From Limnobaculum zhutongyuii (GTDB lineage: Bacteria > Pseudomonadota > Gammaproteobacteria > Enterobacterales > Enterobacteriaceae), in contig NZ_CP034752.1 in assembly GCF_004295645.1 (NCBI RefSeq), positions 1,674,001-1,738,000 on the forward strand: a stretch of 64,000 nucleotides of DNA, read 5' to 3'. Positions 1 to 9,950 of this stretch are shown here, piece by piece. A program made the position numbers and the translations under genes. The number at the start of each line of letters is the position of its first letter. Positions within the stretch are counted from its first letter, which is position 1. The notes beneath the pieces are model-generated. The model worked only from the letters and a program-made list of their open reading frames with translations, was not told the origin of the DNA and did not search any database.

Positions 1-1
1 A

Positions 2-949
2 TGGGAAAAAGAAAAACAGCTGATTGATTTAAGGTGGAACAACTGGGCCAGTCGGCATTTAGTGATATTAAGTAGCCACTTAATGTTGCCGGAAGGGAAG
101 AGCGCCAAAAGCTTTTTAGTTCAATCATCTGATATGCCGGTAAATGCCAGACAGGCAGTTCCATTGGAATTTATTCAGGACGACCAATTAGGCAACCGAC
201 AGCAGCAGGCTATTTCTGAGATGTTATTTTCTCAGTTTGCCACCCTGTCAGCACTGCCGGAAACTCAGCGGATTAAAGTAGAGATTTTAACCAGCAATAA
301 CATCTTTAATCCGATTAAAGAAGACTTCTATGCTGCCTGGCAGCAACTAAATCTACCTCACGTCACCGATCTTTCAGTGAGAAAAACGTTCGATTTCTCA
401 GCGATTGAACAGTGGATCGACAATCCTGACCATGAGGTAAAGCTTCTGCTCATCCTGCAGCTGGAAGATATCTATAGCAATATGGCATTTATGGCATCGG
501 AGTTTGTCAGTTCGCTGTTATTGGTTGATGAACAACTGGCGAAAACCCTGACGTTAACACCGGTTGCCCAACTGTTACGACCAATGATGACCGATGAAAA
601 AACGGTGTCAGACGATCTTCAGCAAATGCATGAGATCCAATTGGAAATGAGAGAGGCTCATCATCTGTGGCTGACGGGGTTTGATAATAAACCAGAATCA
701 GATGTTGTGGGTTATTTGTCTGAGCTCAATCTGGATTTAGGCCAGTCAAAAGAGAAGAGCGGTTCCCACTATATCGACCTGTATCAAGGATTACCCGGCA
801 AATTGAACGGCTGGTTAGCCTTATCATTGGCGGTTTCCGCCTTAAAACAAACCGGTGAAGCGCAGTTAGCCGCTTCCCATATTGATAACCAAATTGCCTT
901 CAACCTGATCTACCCCCTGGAAGATAAAAAGCAAAAGGATAAAGCATGA
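2..949 (+). CDS. T6SS-locus accessory protein, 5'-partial
   Basis: The reading frame is open to the left edge, so the start lies outside the window; 315 residues are visible. The first in-frame candidate start inside the window (GTG at 62) is probably internal, because an uninterrupted, protein-like sequence (residues such as W, R, N and L) precedes it. I do not recognise the family. The protein is acidic, has no obvious signal peptide or membrane segment in the visible part, and looks soluble and mostly helical. It overlaps the tssM start by four bases (ATGA), so the two genes are translationally coupled. This makes a role in the T6SS likely, perhaps as an accessory or assembly factor next to TssM. 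The function is inferred from position only. Confidence 0.6.
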   Translation, partial: WEKEKQLIDLRWNNWASRHLVILSSHLMLPEGKSAKSFLVQSSDMPVNARQAVPLEFIQDDQLGNRQQQAISEMLFSQFATLSALPETQRIKVEILTSNNIFNPIKEDFYAAWQQLNLPHVTDLSVRKTFDFSAIEQWIDNPDHEVKLLLILQLEDIYSNMAFMASEFVSSLLLVDEQLAKTLTLTPVAQLLRPMMTDEKTVSDDLQQMHEIQLEMREAHHLWLTGFDNKPESDVVGYLSELNLDLGQSKEKSGSHYIDLYQGLPGKLNGWLALSLAVSALKQTGEAQLAASHIDNQIAFNLIYPLEDKKQKDKA

Positions 950-3900
950 GCAATAAGCCGAAAACATGGGGTTTACTGGGAATGGCCCTGATTGCGGGAA
1001 TAGGTCTTTGTGTGGCGCTCTATTTTTGGGGCGACCAGATGGGATGGGAAACCTGGGGTCAGAAAGGGCTGATCTGGCTATTGTCGATGGTGGTTATTTT
1101 TGGCTTTCTGATGGCTCCCATGATTGCCACCAGTTTGAACAATGTTTATGCCAGCCTGAAAGCCAAAGACAAACAGCTTAATCCGGAAGAGCCGAAACCA
1201 GAGGTTGACCGTAAAGTGGTTCAAGGGCTGGAAGCCATGCGCACCCACCTCCGTTACCGTTACGGTCTGTTCTCCTGGCGCCGCAAGTTACGCTGGCTGT
1301 TAGTCACCGGTGAAGCCACAGACGTGGAGCAGGTGGCGCCGGGGTTAACCACTCAGGGCTGGCAAACCAGCAACGATGCCTTATTGATTTGGGGTGGTTC
1401 ATCTCAAACGCCTCCGGATGAAAAGTGGTTAAAGCAGCTGAAAAAACTGCGCTGGCGCAGGCCGATCGATGCTCAGGTATGGGTGGTTTCTGCCAGTCAC
1501 TATGAGCCGAACAAAAAGCAGAAAGCGTTTCAGGATACCGCACTGTGGCGTATGTACAGCCGTAATAAGCTGTTACGTTGGGCGGCTCCGCTATATCTGC
1601 TGGATCTTCGTACCATGGAGTGGACGCAGGATGAGCGGGAAGAGCTTCAGGTGGGCACACTGTTCCCCGCCAAACCGCAGCCGGATACCCTGACTAAACT
1701 GCTGTCCGCACTGGTAAAACAAACCACTGACATTGGTATGGAACAGGTGATGATTAACCATCGTCACGCTTTTCTGTTACAGCTGGCTCAGGATTTGGAA
1801 CAGCGGGATATTCCTCGTCTGCGTGGCTGGTTACCGTCGTTTGTTGCCGCTCAGGGGGGAACCAACTGCGTGGTTTGCTGTTTACCTCGAAAGCTACCCG
1901 ACCGGATACTCTGGCAGATCATACTTTTCTTGCCACCCCAGCATGGCAGGTGGTCACCGATGACAGCCGCAAAGCCAAAGGGCGTGGAGTTGGTATTCAG
2001 TGGGTAAACAGCGCGGTGGCAACGGTATTAGGTATTGTGCTGCTGTTTGGCCTGGGCTGTATTGTCTCTTACATTGGTAACCGGGGGCTGATTTCATCGG
2101 CGGAAAATCTGGCAAAACAGAGCACTGATTTTAACGTTAGCATGACCGAACGTTTAACCCACCAGCAGGCGTTTAAACAGCAGATTTCCCAACTGCAATA
2201 TCGCGCTGAACACGGTAGTCCGTGGTATCTGGGTTTTGGTTTAAGCACTAACAATAAGCTGCTGACGGTGCTGTGGCCGTATTATCACACCGCCAACCAA
2301 CAAAATATTCAGCAGCCAATCGTGGATAACCTGTATGGCAAACTAACTGAACTGGTGCAAATGCCCCCCAACAGTCCGGAACGCGCGGAGTTAGCCAAAG
2401 CCGGTTACGATCGCCTGAAAGCCTATCTGATGCTGTCCCGTCCCGATCGGGTTGATGCGCCACTGTTAGGGAATATTCTGATTGAAAATAACAAACGCGC
2501 ACCTGCTACCGTCTCTGATGGCGTATGGCAAAGCGTCGGCCCGGAGCTGATGCAGTTCTATGCCAACAATCTCTCCCGTCATCCTGAATGGGCGATTAAA
2601 CCCGACCGAATGCTGGTCAGCGATGCCCGTCAGGTATTGATGAACCATATCGGGATGCAAAATGCTGAAACCTCTATTTATCAGGGGATCCTGCGTCGCG
2701 TAGGGCAAAACTACGGAAATATGTCGTTGAATCAAGTGCTCAACGGCATGGATAGCCGCACGCTGTTTACCACCGAAGAAGAAGTGCCGGGCATGTTTAC
2801 CCGCGATGCCTGGGAAGGCATGGTGGAGAAAGAGATTGATAAGGCGGTGAAAAACCGTCGTGAAGAGATTGACTGGGTGTTGACCGACGGCGGTAAACAG
2901 CAGGCCAACGATATTTCGCCGGAAGTCCTAAAACAGCGACTGAGCGAGCGTTACTTTACTGACTACAGTGCCGCCTGGCTTAACTTCCTGAACAGCATCA
3001 GTTGGACAAGGGCTGAATCCATGTCCGATGTCATTGACCAACTGACGCTGCTGGCGGATGCCCGTCAGTCACCGCTGATTGCCCTGATGAATACCGTCAA
3101 ATATCAGGGGCAAACTGCGCAAAAAGGGCGGGCATTGACAGAAACTCTGGTGAAATCAGCCCAGGAAGTGTTCGGCAGCAAGGCCAAACGGTTGGATGCC
3201 ATTCCGATGGATGACGATACGCCAGTCGGCCCGCTGGACGGCACTTTTGCGCCGCTATTGCGTATTGTGCAGGCCACCACCAAAGAGAGCGGTGACAACC
3301 TTAGCCTGCAAACCTATCTGACCCGTGTTACCCGGGTGCGTCTCAAGTTGCAGCAAATTACCAGCGCGCCGGATCCACAGGCGATGACTCAATCGCTGGC
3401 TAAAACCGTATTTGAAGGTAAGGCCATCGACTTAACCGATACCCGTGATTATGGCAGCCTGATTGCCGCCAGTATGGGGAAGAGTGGGCTGGCTTTGGCA
3501 GTAATCTGTTCGTCCAGCCGCTGGAGCAGGCATGGCAGGCGGTACTGGAACCGGCAGCCATGAGCTTTAATAACGCCTGGCGCGAAAGCATTGCTGACCC
3601 GTGGTACCGCGCCTTTAACGGTCGCTATCCGTTTAAGGCCACGGCCAATGATGTTTCCCTGCCTGAACTGGGGCGTTTTCTGCGTCCGGATACCGGCCTG
3701 ATTGAACGCTTTGTCAGCACCCAACTGGGAGGAATGCTGCATAAACAGGGCGACGTTTGGGTTGCCGACGCGTTGAATTCTCAGGGATTAACCCTTAATC
3801 CGCAGTTTATCGGGGCATTAAATCAGCTCAGCCGTCTTTCCGGTATGCTGTATGCCAACGGTGATGCAGATATGACCTTTGAGTTGATGGCTCGTCCAAG

Positions 3901-4558
3901 TCCGGGGGTTACCAAGACTGAGCTGCTGTTGGATGGCGCCACTCTGAGTTATTTCAACCAGATGGAAAGCTGGAAAACCCTGAGTTGGCCGGGTGATGCT
4001 TACACGCCAGGCGCTCAGCTAAGCTGGAGCACCGAGCAAACCGGGCTAAGGCTATTTGATAGTCCAAAAGGCAGCTGGGGCTGGGTTCGTCTGCTGGAGA
4101 AAGCCAACATCACTCAACTGGACAGCACCCGCTATCGGGTGGTGTGGAAGGCAGATGACGGCAGCGATCTTAATTATATCCTGCGGGTACAGAGCAACAG
4201 CGGGCCAGTGGAGTTATTGGGTCTGAAAGGCTTCACCTTACCGGCTAACGTATTCGTTACGTCCCGAACGCCAATGATGCCAAATGCTTCCGGAGATACT
4301 CAACCGGTTAAACCGGCGACCAAACCAGCCTCCAGTCCACGCAAACATACACCGGTTTCTACCGCAGATGCCTCCACGGTGATGCCTGCTAAATACCGTA
4401 AGAAAAAGGCTGCGGCAGATAAAGTAGCAGAGACTAATCAAGCGGCGGAATCAACGGAAGCAGTTGCTGAAGCAGCAGCGACCGATGAAAGCCCGGCGGA
4501 TACCAGCGAAGAACGAAAAGTCGTCCCGATGATGAGAATAGAACACGATGCTAACTAA
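946..4558 (+). pseudogene. tssM: TssM (IcmF-like) T6SS membrane-complex protein, two frameshifts
   Basis: TssM is the inner-membrane protein that, with TssL and TssJ, forms the trans-envelope complex of the T6SS. The sequence is read in three frames: 946-2007, then the frame ending at 3563, then the frame ending at 4558. Joined, they give about 1,200 residues, the usual family length. Two N-terminal membrane segments lie near residues 10-28 and 38-60. A third follows the first break (near 2020-2090), before the large periplasmic IcmF domain. Break 1 is at the G run 1854-1859: one extra G restores continuity into LLFTSKATRPD. Break 2 is at the G run 3476-3479: one extra G gives EEWAGFGSNLF and continues into AAMSFNN. 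The ATP-binding loop seen in many TssM proteins is absent at the expected place (WLLVTGEATDVEQ, no GKS/T). The last 100 residues are a low-complexity Ala/Lys/Glu/Pro tail. The gene is either broken, phase variable, or mis-sequenced. Confidence 0.88.
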
Positions 4559-6128
4559 TTTACTGCAAGCCCTGTTTGGAAGTCGCGATCCGCAAGAAGG
4601 GGTGAAAAAGCGGATTCAACAGCACTGGCAATCGTGGCTGGTACCGATCGAAGGGGATAATCCCGCGGGTATCGACCCCAGCTATGACGATGACTTTCAA
4701 CTGATAAAAGAAGAGATCGCCAAGCTGTCCGGTATCGATGCGGCATTGATTATTGAAATCAGTGAAAAGCTTCTGCAAAAGCGAACCAAAGATATCCGGG
4801 TTGCTTCTTATTACGCCTGGGCACGCCTGCGTCTGGACGGTATTAGCGGTCTGGCGGACGGTCTGGAGCTGATGGCTGGTCTGGTGGCGCGTTACGATGC
4901 TGCGCTGTATCCCAAACGTGCCGAAAGCAAAAAGTCATCCGTTGAGTGGTTAGCCAGCAGCAAGTTTATTGATTTATTAGAAGCGCAAAGCAGCTTTCAA
5001 CATCAGGACTTGGAGCGGGCTATTTCTGCGTTATCCCTGATGGTCAGCTATACCAAACAGTGGGAAGCAGAACTGCAGCCAGATTTACGTGGTTTGATTC
5101 GACTGTTCGAAATCCGTCTGGAAAGTCCGGAACCGGAGCCATTGCCCTCTGCACCGGTAACGCCGTTGTCTAATTCGATTTCATCCAACGGTTTGAAAGT
5201 AAAAAATGAAGAAGTGCGTTCGTTACGAGAAGTGTTGGACCAAACCCGTCAAATCTCCGCATTTTTGCGGGAAAAACCGGATGGCTATCTGGCGGCGTTT
5301 CGTCTGATCCGCAGTATCAGATGGGACACTGTCACTTCTTTACCGCCTCACGATGCCCAATATGCTACTCGCTTAATCGCCCCCCGCAGCGAGCTGAAAC
5401 AGCATCTTAATCGCCTGTGGCTTCAGCAAAGCTGGATTGAGCTGCTGGAGCAGGTGGAACGGGCATTCTCTGAAGCAGCAAACCATTTTTGGCTCGACCT
5501 GCAACGCTATGCCTGTGATGCCATGCTCAATGCCGGTGCGCCTTATAACGGCTGGCAGGAAATCTGCCTGACGGATGTCGCACTGATGCTGGACAGACTA
5601 AAAGGATTAGAGCGACTGACCTATAGCGATGGTACGCCGTTTGCCGATGATGACACGCTGAGCTGGATAGCGTCGTCAGCCTCCATTCGCCATCTGGATG
5701 AGGGCGAAGCGTTGGCACCAATCCCAGTGGATGTTGGCGGAAACTGGAGCGAAATCGAACAGCAGGCGATGGAAATTGCCGGTCGCGATGGGCTGGAGTC
5801 GGCATTTAACTGGATGAACAACCTGCCGGATATGGTGACCGATCGCCAGCGCTATTTGCATCGCATGTTGCTGGCTCGTCTGGCGGAACAGCACGGGCAG
5901 CGGGATATGGCTTTTCGCCTGTTGAACGGGCTGAATCGGGAATGTGACAACTACCGTTTAACCGGCTGGGAGCCGGATCTGGTGTTTGAACTTAAGTCCC
6001 GTCTGTTAAAGCTGGTTCAACAAAAAAGCATACTGAAAGATGCTGACAAAACAGCGCTAAATAAAGAAGCCGATCAACTACTCAGTGAGCTAACGGTACT
6101 GCATCCTGCTCGCGCATTGACATTTTAA
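4548..6128 (+). CDS. tssA: T6SS protein TssA (ImpA N-terminal domain, VasJ-like)
   Basis: TssA proteins cap the growing sheath or act at the baseplate during T6SS tail assembly. This 526-residue protein has the conserved ImpA-type N-terminal region at residues 30-110. There, a GDNPAGIDPSYDDDF stretch precedes a helical part and the motif KRTKDIRVASYYAWARLRL. A Pro/Ser-rich linker lies near residues 190-215. A helical C-terminal half contains LLARLAEQHGQRDMAFRLL, the kind of end seen in the VasJ branch. The start overlaps the end of tssM by 11 bases, and tssF follows after 14 bases, so it belongs to the same transcript. It looks intact. Confidence 0.85.
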   Translation: MLTNLLQALFGSRDPQEGVKKRIQQHWQSWLVPIEGDNPAGIDPSYDDDFQLIKEEIAKLSGIDAALIIEISEKLLQKRTKDIRVASYYAWARLRLDGISGLADGLELMAGLVARYDAALYPKRAESKKSSVEWLASSKFIDLLEAQSSFQHQDLERAISALSLMVSYTKQWEAELQPDLRGLIRLFEIRLESPEPEPLPSAPVTPLSNSISSNGLKVKNEEVRSLREVLDQTRQISAFLREKPDGYLAAFRLIRSIRWDTVTSLPPHDAQYATRLIAPRSELKQHLNRLWLQQSWIELLEQVERAFSEAANHFWLDLQRYACDAMLNAGAPYNGWQEICLTDVALMLDRLKGLERLTYSDGTPFADDDTLSWIASSASIRHLDEGEALAPIPVDVGGNWSEIEQQAMEIAGRDGLESAFNWMNNLPDMVTDRQRYLHRMLLARLAEQHGQRDMAFRLLNGLNRECDNYRLTGWEPDLVFELKSRLLKLVQQKSILKDADKTALNKEADQLLSELTVLHPARALTF

Positions 6129-6142
6129 GGGCAGCAACTCCA

Positions 6143-7909
6143 ATGGACGATTTGATTAAACGCTATTACGAAGCGGAAATGCGTTACCTGCGTGAAGCAG
6201 GCAAAGAGTTTGCACAAGTGCATCCGGACAGGGCTGGCCTGTTGAATCTCGATCGGGTAGGTGACAGAGACCCTTACGTAGAACGACTGTTTGAAGGCTT
6301 TGCTTTTTTGATGGGGCGACTGCGTCAAAAGCTGGATGATGACCTGCCTGAACTTACTGAAGGGGTGGTTAGCCTGCTGTGGCCGCACTATCTGCGGATT
6401 ATTCCTTCACTGTCGATTGTTGAGCTATTGCCGGATTACAACGTACTGGCGCGTAAAGAGGTGGTCGAGCCAGGATTTGGGGTGCAAACCGCCCCCGTGG
6501 GGCCATCGAGAACCCGCTGTAAATATCAAACTACCCAGCGAGTTGAGATACAGCCGATAAAAATTACCCGGGCGGGAATTCGCAGCCATCAGGACGGACG
6601 CTCGGTTATTCATATGCGCTTTGATTTTGGTGAGATGGCGGACAGAAAACAGATGGATCTGTCTACGCTGCGCCTGTATATCAATGCTGATACCCCGGTA
6701 GCTTCAGCCCTGTATCGCGCCATGGTGTATCAGGTTGGTGCCATGAAGATCCGCTATCCCGGCTATCAGGATGGTGCCTTACAGCCGTTTAACGGTCGCA
6801 TCACGCCAGCCGGTTTTTCTCCCGATGAACGGTTATGGCTGAAACCGGATAACGCCTTCGGCGGTTACCAATTGCTGTTGGAGTATTTCACCTTCCGCGA
6901 AAAGTTTATGTTTGTTGATCTGCAAGGGCTGGATTTGGCGCAGATGTCAGCAGACTGCAATGCCTTTGAGCTGGAGTTGGTACTGAACGAGATCTGGGCT
7001 GACGATCTGCCTTTTAACGCAGAGAATATTCGTCTGCACTGTTCACCGGTGATTAATCTGTTCCCGATGGAAGCCGATCCGGTCAGAGTCAATCAACTGG
7101 ACAGCGAATATCTACTGCGCCCGCTGCTTCAGCAGGATGGACATATTGAGATCTACGCAGTGGATGCAGTTCAGTCTATCAGCCGCAATGGACGAGCCAG
7201 CTATGTTCCCTTTACCAGCTTCCGCCATCGCGGTGGGATGTTACGCCATGATGCACCGGAACGTTATTACCATACGCGAGTACGACGCGGTGCTTCCGGA
7301 CTGCATGATACCTGGCTGATTCTGGGCGGGCAGGTATGGGAACGGGCTGAAGAAGTTTATGATGAAACGCTCTCCCTGCGCATTACCGGTACCAACGGGA
7401 TGTTGCCCCGCAAGGCATTGCGTAACGCGTCGATTAATCAAATCACCCACAGCCAGAATGGCGTAATGGCAGTACGCAATTTGTGTGCGCCAACCTTACC
7501 GTGCTATCCACCGGTAAACGACCGTTTTCACTGGCGGGTATTGTCCCATCTGGCCCCTAATTATCTGTCATTAATGAATGCCGAAGTGCTGCGCGGTACG
7601 CTGGCACTGTACGACTGGACGGATAATGAACTTAATCGTCGCCGTCTGGAAGGGATTGTGGATGTAAAACACAAACCGGTACAGCGCATGACGAAGGGGA
7701 TGCTGGAGCGCGGAGTAGAGATTGAAATCACGCTGAATACTCATCAGTTCTCCGGTGAAGGCGATGTGGCACTGTTTGGTGAGCTGCTGCATCAGTTCTT
7801 TGCTCTGTATGCCGACCTGAATCTCTTTACTCGCTTGACTTTAGTGCTTTTACCTACAGGGAAACGTTTAAAATGGACCGACAGCAAGACAGTACGTTCT
7901 CCCCTTTGA
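6143..7909 (+). CDS. tssF: T6SS baseplate protein TssF
   Basis: TssF is a baseplate wedge subunit that works with TssG, TssE and TssK. The 588-residue length is normal. The N-terminus (DDLIKRYYEAEMRYLREAGKEF) and the segment DRDPYVERLFEGFAFLMGRLRQKLDDDLPELTEG carry the family's signature; so does FREKFMFVDLQGLD near residue 253. The C-terminus (LFTRLTLVLLPTGK) is also typical. The gene follows tssA closely and overlaps the tssG start by 37 bases, so the two proteins are probably made in a coupled way, as expected for partners of one wedge. No break or odd feature was seen. Confidence 0.93.
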   Translation: MDDLIKRYYEAEMRYLREAGKEFAQVHPDRAGLLNLDRVGDRDPYVERLFEGFAFLMGRLRQKLDDDLPELTEGVVSLLWPHYLRIIPSLSIVELLPDYNVLARKEVVEPGFGVQTAPVGPSRTRCKYQTTQRVEIQPIKITRAGIRSHQDGRSVIHMRFDFGEMADRKQMDLSTLRLYINADTPVASALYRAMVYQVGAMKIRYPGYQDGALQPFNGRITPAGFSPDERLWLKPDNAFGGYQLLLEYFTFREKFMFVDLQGLDLAQMSADCNAFELELVLNEIWADDLPFNAENIRLHCSPVINLFPMEADPVRVNQLDSEYLLRPLLQQDGHIEIYAVDAVQSISRNGRASYVPFTSFRHRGGMLRHDAPERYYHTRVRRGASGLHDTWLILGGQVWERAEEVYDETLSLRITGTNGMLPRKALRNASINQITHSQNGVMAVRNLCAPTLPCYPPVNDRFHWRVLSHLAPNYLSLMNAEVLRGTLALYDWTDNELNRRRLEGIVDVKHKPVQRMTKGMLERGVEIEITLNTHQFSGEGDVALFGELLHQFFALYADLNLFTRLTLVLLPTGKRLKWTDSKTVRSPL

Positions 7910-8913
7910 TGGAAGGACTGTTCCGGCAAGTGCCGCGAATGAATTTTTATAAGTTCTGTCAGTATATTGAACAGCAACATCCTGATTTACCACCGCTGGG
8001 CAAATCAGAAACCCCGGCTACCGATCCGGTTCGCTTTCGTCCAGTACCCGAAATGGGGTTTCCCGCCAGTGAAATGAAACGGGTGGAGTGGGACCGGGAA
8101 TTCCCCGAGCGCCCCCCCACGGTGCGTACTACTTTTCTGGGATTGTATGGTGTCGATGCGGTGCTGCCTTATGCCTGGCTGGACGACATTGTGCAGCGTC
8201 AGGAAGGGCATGAGTCACTGGAAGGGTTTCTCGATATTTTCAACCACCGGGTGATGACCCAGTATTACCGCATCTGGCTAAAGTACTACTATCCGGCAGG
8301 ATTCCGTTCCGGTGGTACCGATTTGGTCTCCCAGTGTTTACTGGGACTGGCAGGTTTTGGGATTGAAGGCTCCAGCGAGCAGATAGCTGCACCGCCGTCG
8401 CGCTTTCTGGCACTGATGGGGCTAATTACCCAACGTACTCGTACCGGTGATGGCTTACGCTGTGTGGTGAATTTGCTGTTGCCCGGTGCTGAGGTTGAGG
8501 TGCGGGAGTTTTATCCTCAGTGGATCAATCTTGAGTCGCCCGCCAGATTACAGCGGGATGAACCCATTAGCCTGCAGCGTTCAGCGGTTTTAGGCCGGCG
8601 CTTCAAAGAGAGCAATAGCGCGGTTCACGTCACCATTACACCCATCGATATTCAACAGGTTGAAGGGTTATTGCCCGGTGAGTCCATTCATACCGATTTA
8701 ATGGCGCTATTGCGTGCTTATCTGGGGTATCGCTTTGACGCCTGTATGAACATGAAAGTGAAACGTTCGTTATTACCTAAAGCACAGTTGGGGGAGTCCC
8801 GGGTGCGTTTAGGGCTCACGGCAGTGCTGGGCATGAAACAGATAGATAAACAACATCAGGCAATAACGGTAAATCTGGGGCGCTATGTGGGTTTAGCCGC
8901 CGGACAGCAATAG
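7873..8913 (+). CDS. tssG: T6SS baseplate protein TssG
   Basis: TssG is the second baseplate wedge protein and binds TssF in a 2:1 complex. The protein has 346 residues, the usual size. It shows the family's early part (FYKFCQYIEQQHPDLPPLG), the FLGLYGVDAVLP segment near residue 93, and the FLDIFNHRVMTQYYRIWLKY helix near residue 118. The chosen ATG lies inside the end of tssF. A later start at 7909 (ATGGAAGG) is possible but would remove residues that look like normal TssG N-terminus. The gene ends five to eleven bases before tssJ, so it is part of the same operon. Confidence 0.92.
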   Translation: MDRQQDSTFSPLMEGLFRQVPRMNFYKFCQYIEQQHPDLPPLGKSETPATDPVRFRPVPEMGFPASEMKRVEWDREFPERPPTVRTTFLGLYGVDAVLPYAWLDDIVQRQEGHESLEGFLDIFNHRVMTQYYRIWLKYYYPAGFRSGGTDLVSQCLLGLAGFGIEGSSEQIAAPPSRFLALMGLITQRTRTGDGLRCVVNLLLPGAEVEVREFYPQWINLESPARLQRDEPISLQRSAVLGRRFKESNSAVHVTITPIDIQQVEGLLPGESIHTDLMALLRAYLGYRFDACMNMKVKRSLLPKAQLGESRVRLGLTAVLGMKQIDKQHQAITVNLGRYVGLAAGQQ

Positions 8914-8923
8914 AGGAATGACG

Positions 8924-9463
8924 ATGAAACCGCAAAAAAATAATAAGTCAGTAGCAGGGCTCGCTGTCGGCATGATGTTACTTGGTAGCCTGTTAACAGG
9001 GTGCGGACTGATGCAAACCGCAACGGATGGAACGGTGAGCGTAGCCAAAGCGATTTTTATCAAAGACATTAAAGTGCTGCATCTGGATTTTGCTGCCAGA
9101 GCGCAGCTTAATCCCGGCGACGGCGGCATTCCTGCTTCGCTGGTGATCCGTACCTATCAGCTAGGCAAAAAAGAAAACTTCGAAAAAGCCAGCTATCAGG
9201 ACCTACTGGAAAATGATGAAAAGGTGTTAGGCGCTGACTTTATCTCCCGGGATGAGGTGGTACTGAATCCGTCATCTGCTATTACGCTGGACTCTCCTAT
9301 GAACAAAGAGGCCTCCTTTGTTGGCGTAGTCGCCTTATTTCGCACCCCAAATCTGGATGACAACAGCTGGCGAGTGCTGATTGAACGTAACGATCTGGAT
9401 GCGGATAAACCACGTTTGCTGGTGGCTAACTACGCGGAAATTGGTTTAGTTCCGGTCAAATAA
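8924..9463 (+). CDS. tssJ: T6SS outer-membrane lipoprotein TssJ
   Basis: TssJ anchors the TssM periplasmic domain to the outer membrane. The protein of about 179 residues has a lipoprotein signal: a basic start (MKPQKNNK), a hydrophobic core and the lipobox LLTGC, whose cysteine is residue 27. The mature part has the TssJ beta-sandwich features, including ASLVIRTYQL and the segment with FISRDEVVLNPSS. There are two nearby ATGs at 8918 and 8924. The second is preferred because GAGGA (8913-8917) sits six bases before it, whereas it directly abuts the first. It lies between tssG and tssE in the same operon. Confidence 0.9.
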   Translation: MKPQKNNKSVAGLAVGMMLLGSLLTGCGLMQTATDGTVSVAKAIFIKDIKVLHLDFAARAQLNPGDGGIPASLVIRTYQLGKKENFEKASYQDLLENDEKVLGADFISRDEVVLNPSSAITLDSPMNKEASFVGVVALFRTPNLDDNSWRVLIERNDLDADKPRLLVANYAEIGLVPVK

Positions 9464-9475
9464 CAAGGAGTCACT

Positions 9476-9889
9476 ATGGGGCCGTCACTGTATGAATCCC
9501 TGATGGGGAATTTCAAATCGGGCATCGCCGTTGATGAGGTGAATGAACAGACTCAAACCATTCTTAGCGTAATGGATAATATTCAACGCATCCTCAATAG
9601 TCGGGCCGGAGCGATTAAGTATCTGCCGGACTATGGTTTACCGGATCTCAGCCTGATTTATCAGGAGTTGCCGTCATCTGCCCACAGCCTGATGCGTGCC
9701 ATTCAGCATACTTTACTTAAGTATGAACCCCGCCTGTACGCCGTTGAGCTGACGTTGGAACCGGGAGGGAAAGATATGATTCTTAGCTACACCTTAACCT
9801 GCCATTTAAAAGAGATAGGGCTGGTACGCTTTGGAACCTACTTTATGCCGGAAGGCAGGGCGATATTGAGACGGTTGACGGTGCGGTGA
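9476..9889 (+). CDS. tssE: T6SS baseplate protein TssE (gp25-like)
   Basis: TssE is the homologue of phage T4 gp25, a baseplate component that nucleates sheath polymerisation. It has 137 residues, with the gp25 core at residues 20-125 (VDEVNEQTQTILSVMDNIQRIL, then a short loop and YLPDYGLPDLS). A clear AAGGAG ribosome-binding site lies five bases before the ATG. It is the last structural T6SS gene before the vgrG cargo module, and a hairpin follows it at 9908-9929. TssE usually carries an EPR motif near its conserved core; here the corresponding motif is KYEPRLYAVEL, which is consistent. Confidence 0.9.
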   Translation: MGPSLYESLMGNFKSGIAVDEVNEQTQTILSVMDNIQRILNSRAGAIKYLPDYGLPDLSLIYQELPSSAHSLMRAIQHTLLKYEPRLYAVELTLEPGGKDMILSYTLTCHLKEIGLVRFGTYFMPEGRAILRRLTVR

Positions 9890-9907
9890 GAGAACATTAA
9901 TGGATGA

Positions 9908-9929
9908 CTGTCTGGTCGTTACCAGACAG
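9908..9929 (+). other. Hairpin between tssE and vgrG
   Basis: A perfect 8-base-pair stem (CTGTCTGG / CCAGACAG) with a six-base loop sits in the 61-base gap between tssE and vgrG. No T run follows, so it is not a classical terminator. It could be an mRNA processing or stability element that separates expression of the structural genes from that of the spike gene. The function is inferred. Confidence 0.45.
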
Positions 9930-9950
9930 AAATAAGGGAGGAGAAACAGC

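Noticed and set aside
1854..1880. Programmed -1 frameshifting as the main explanation for the tssM split
   Set aside because: A second break at a short G4 run in the same gene would need an independent recoding site, and TssM genes are not known to be recoded; error or mutation is simpler.
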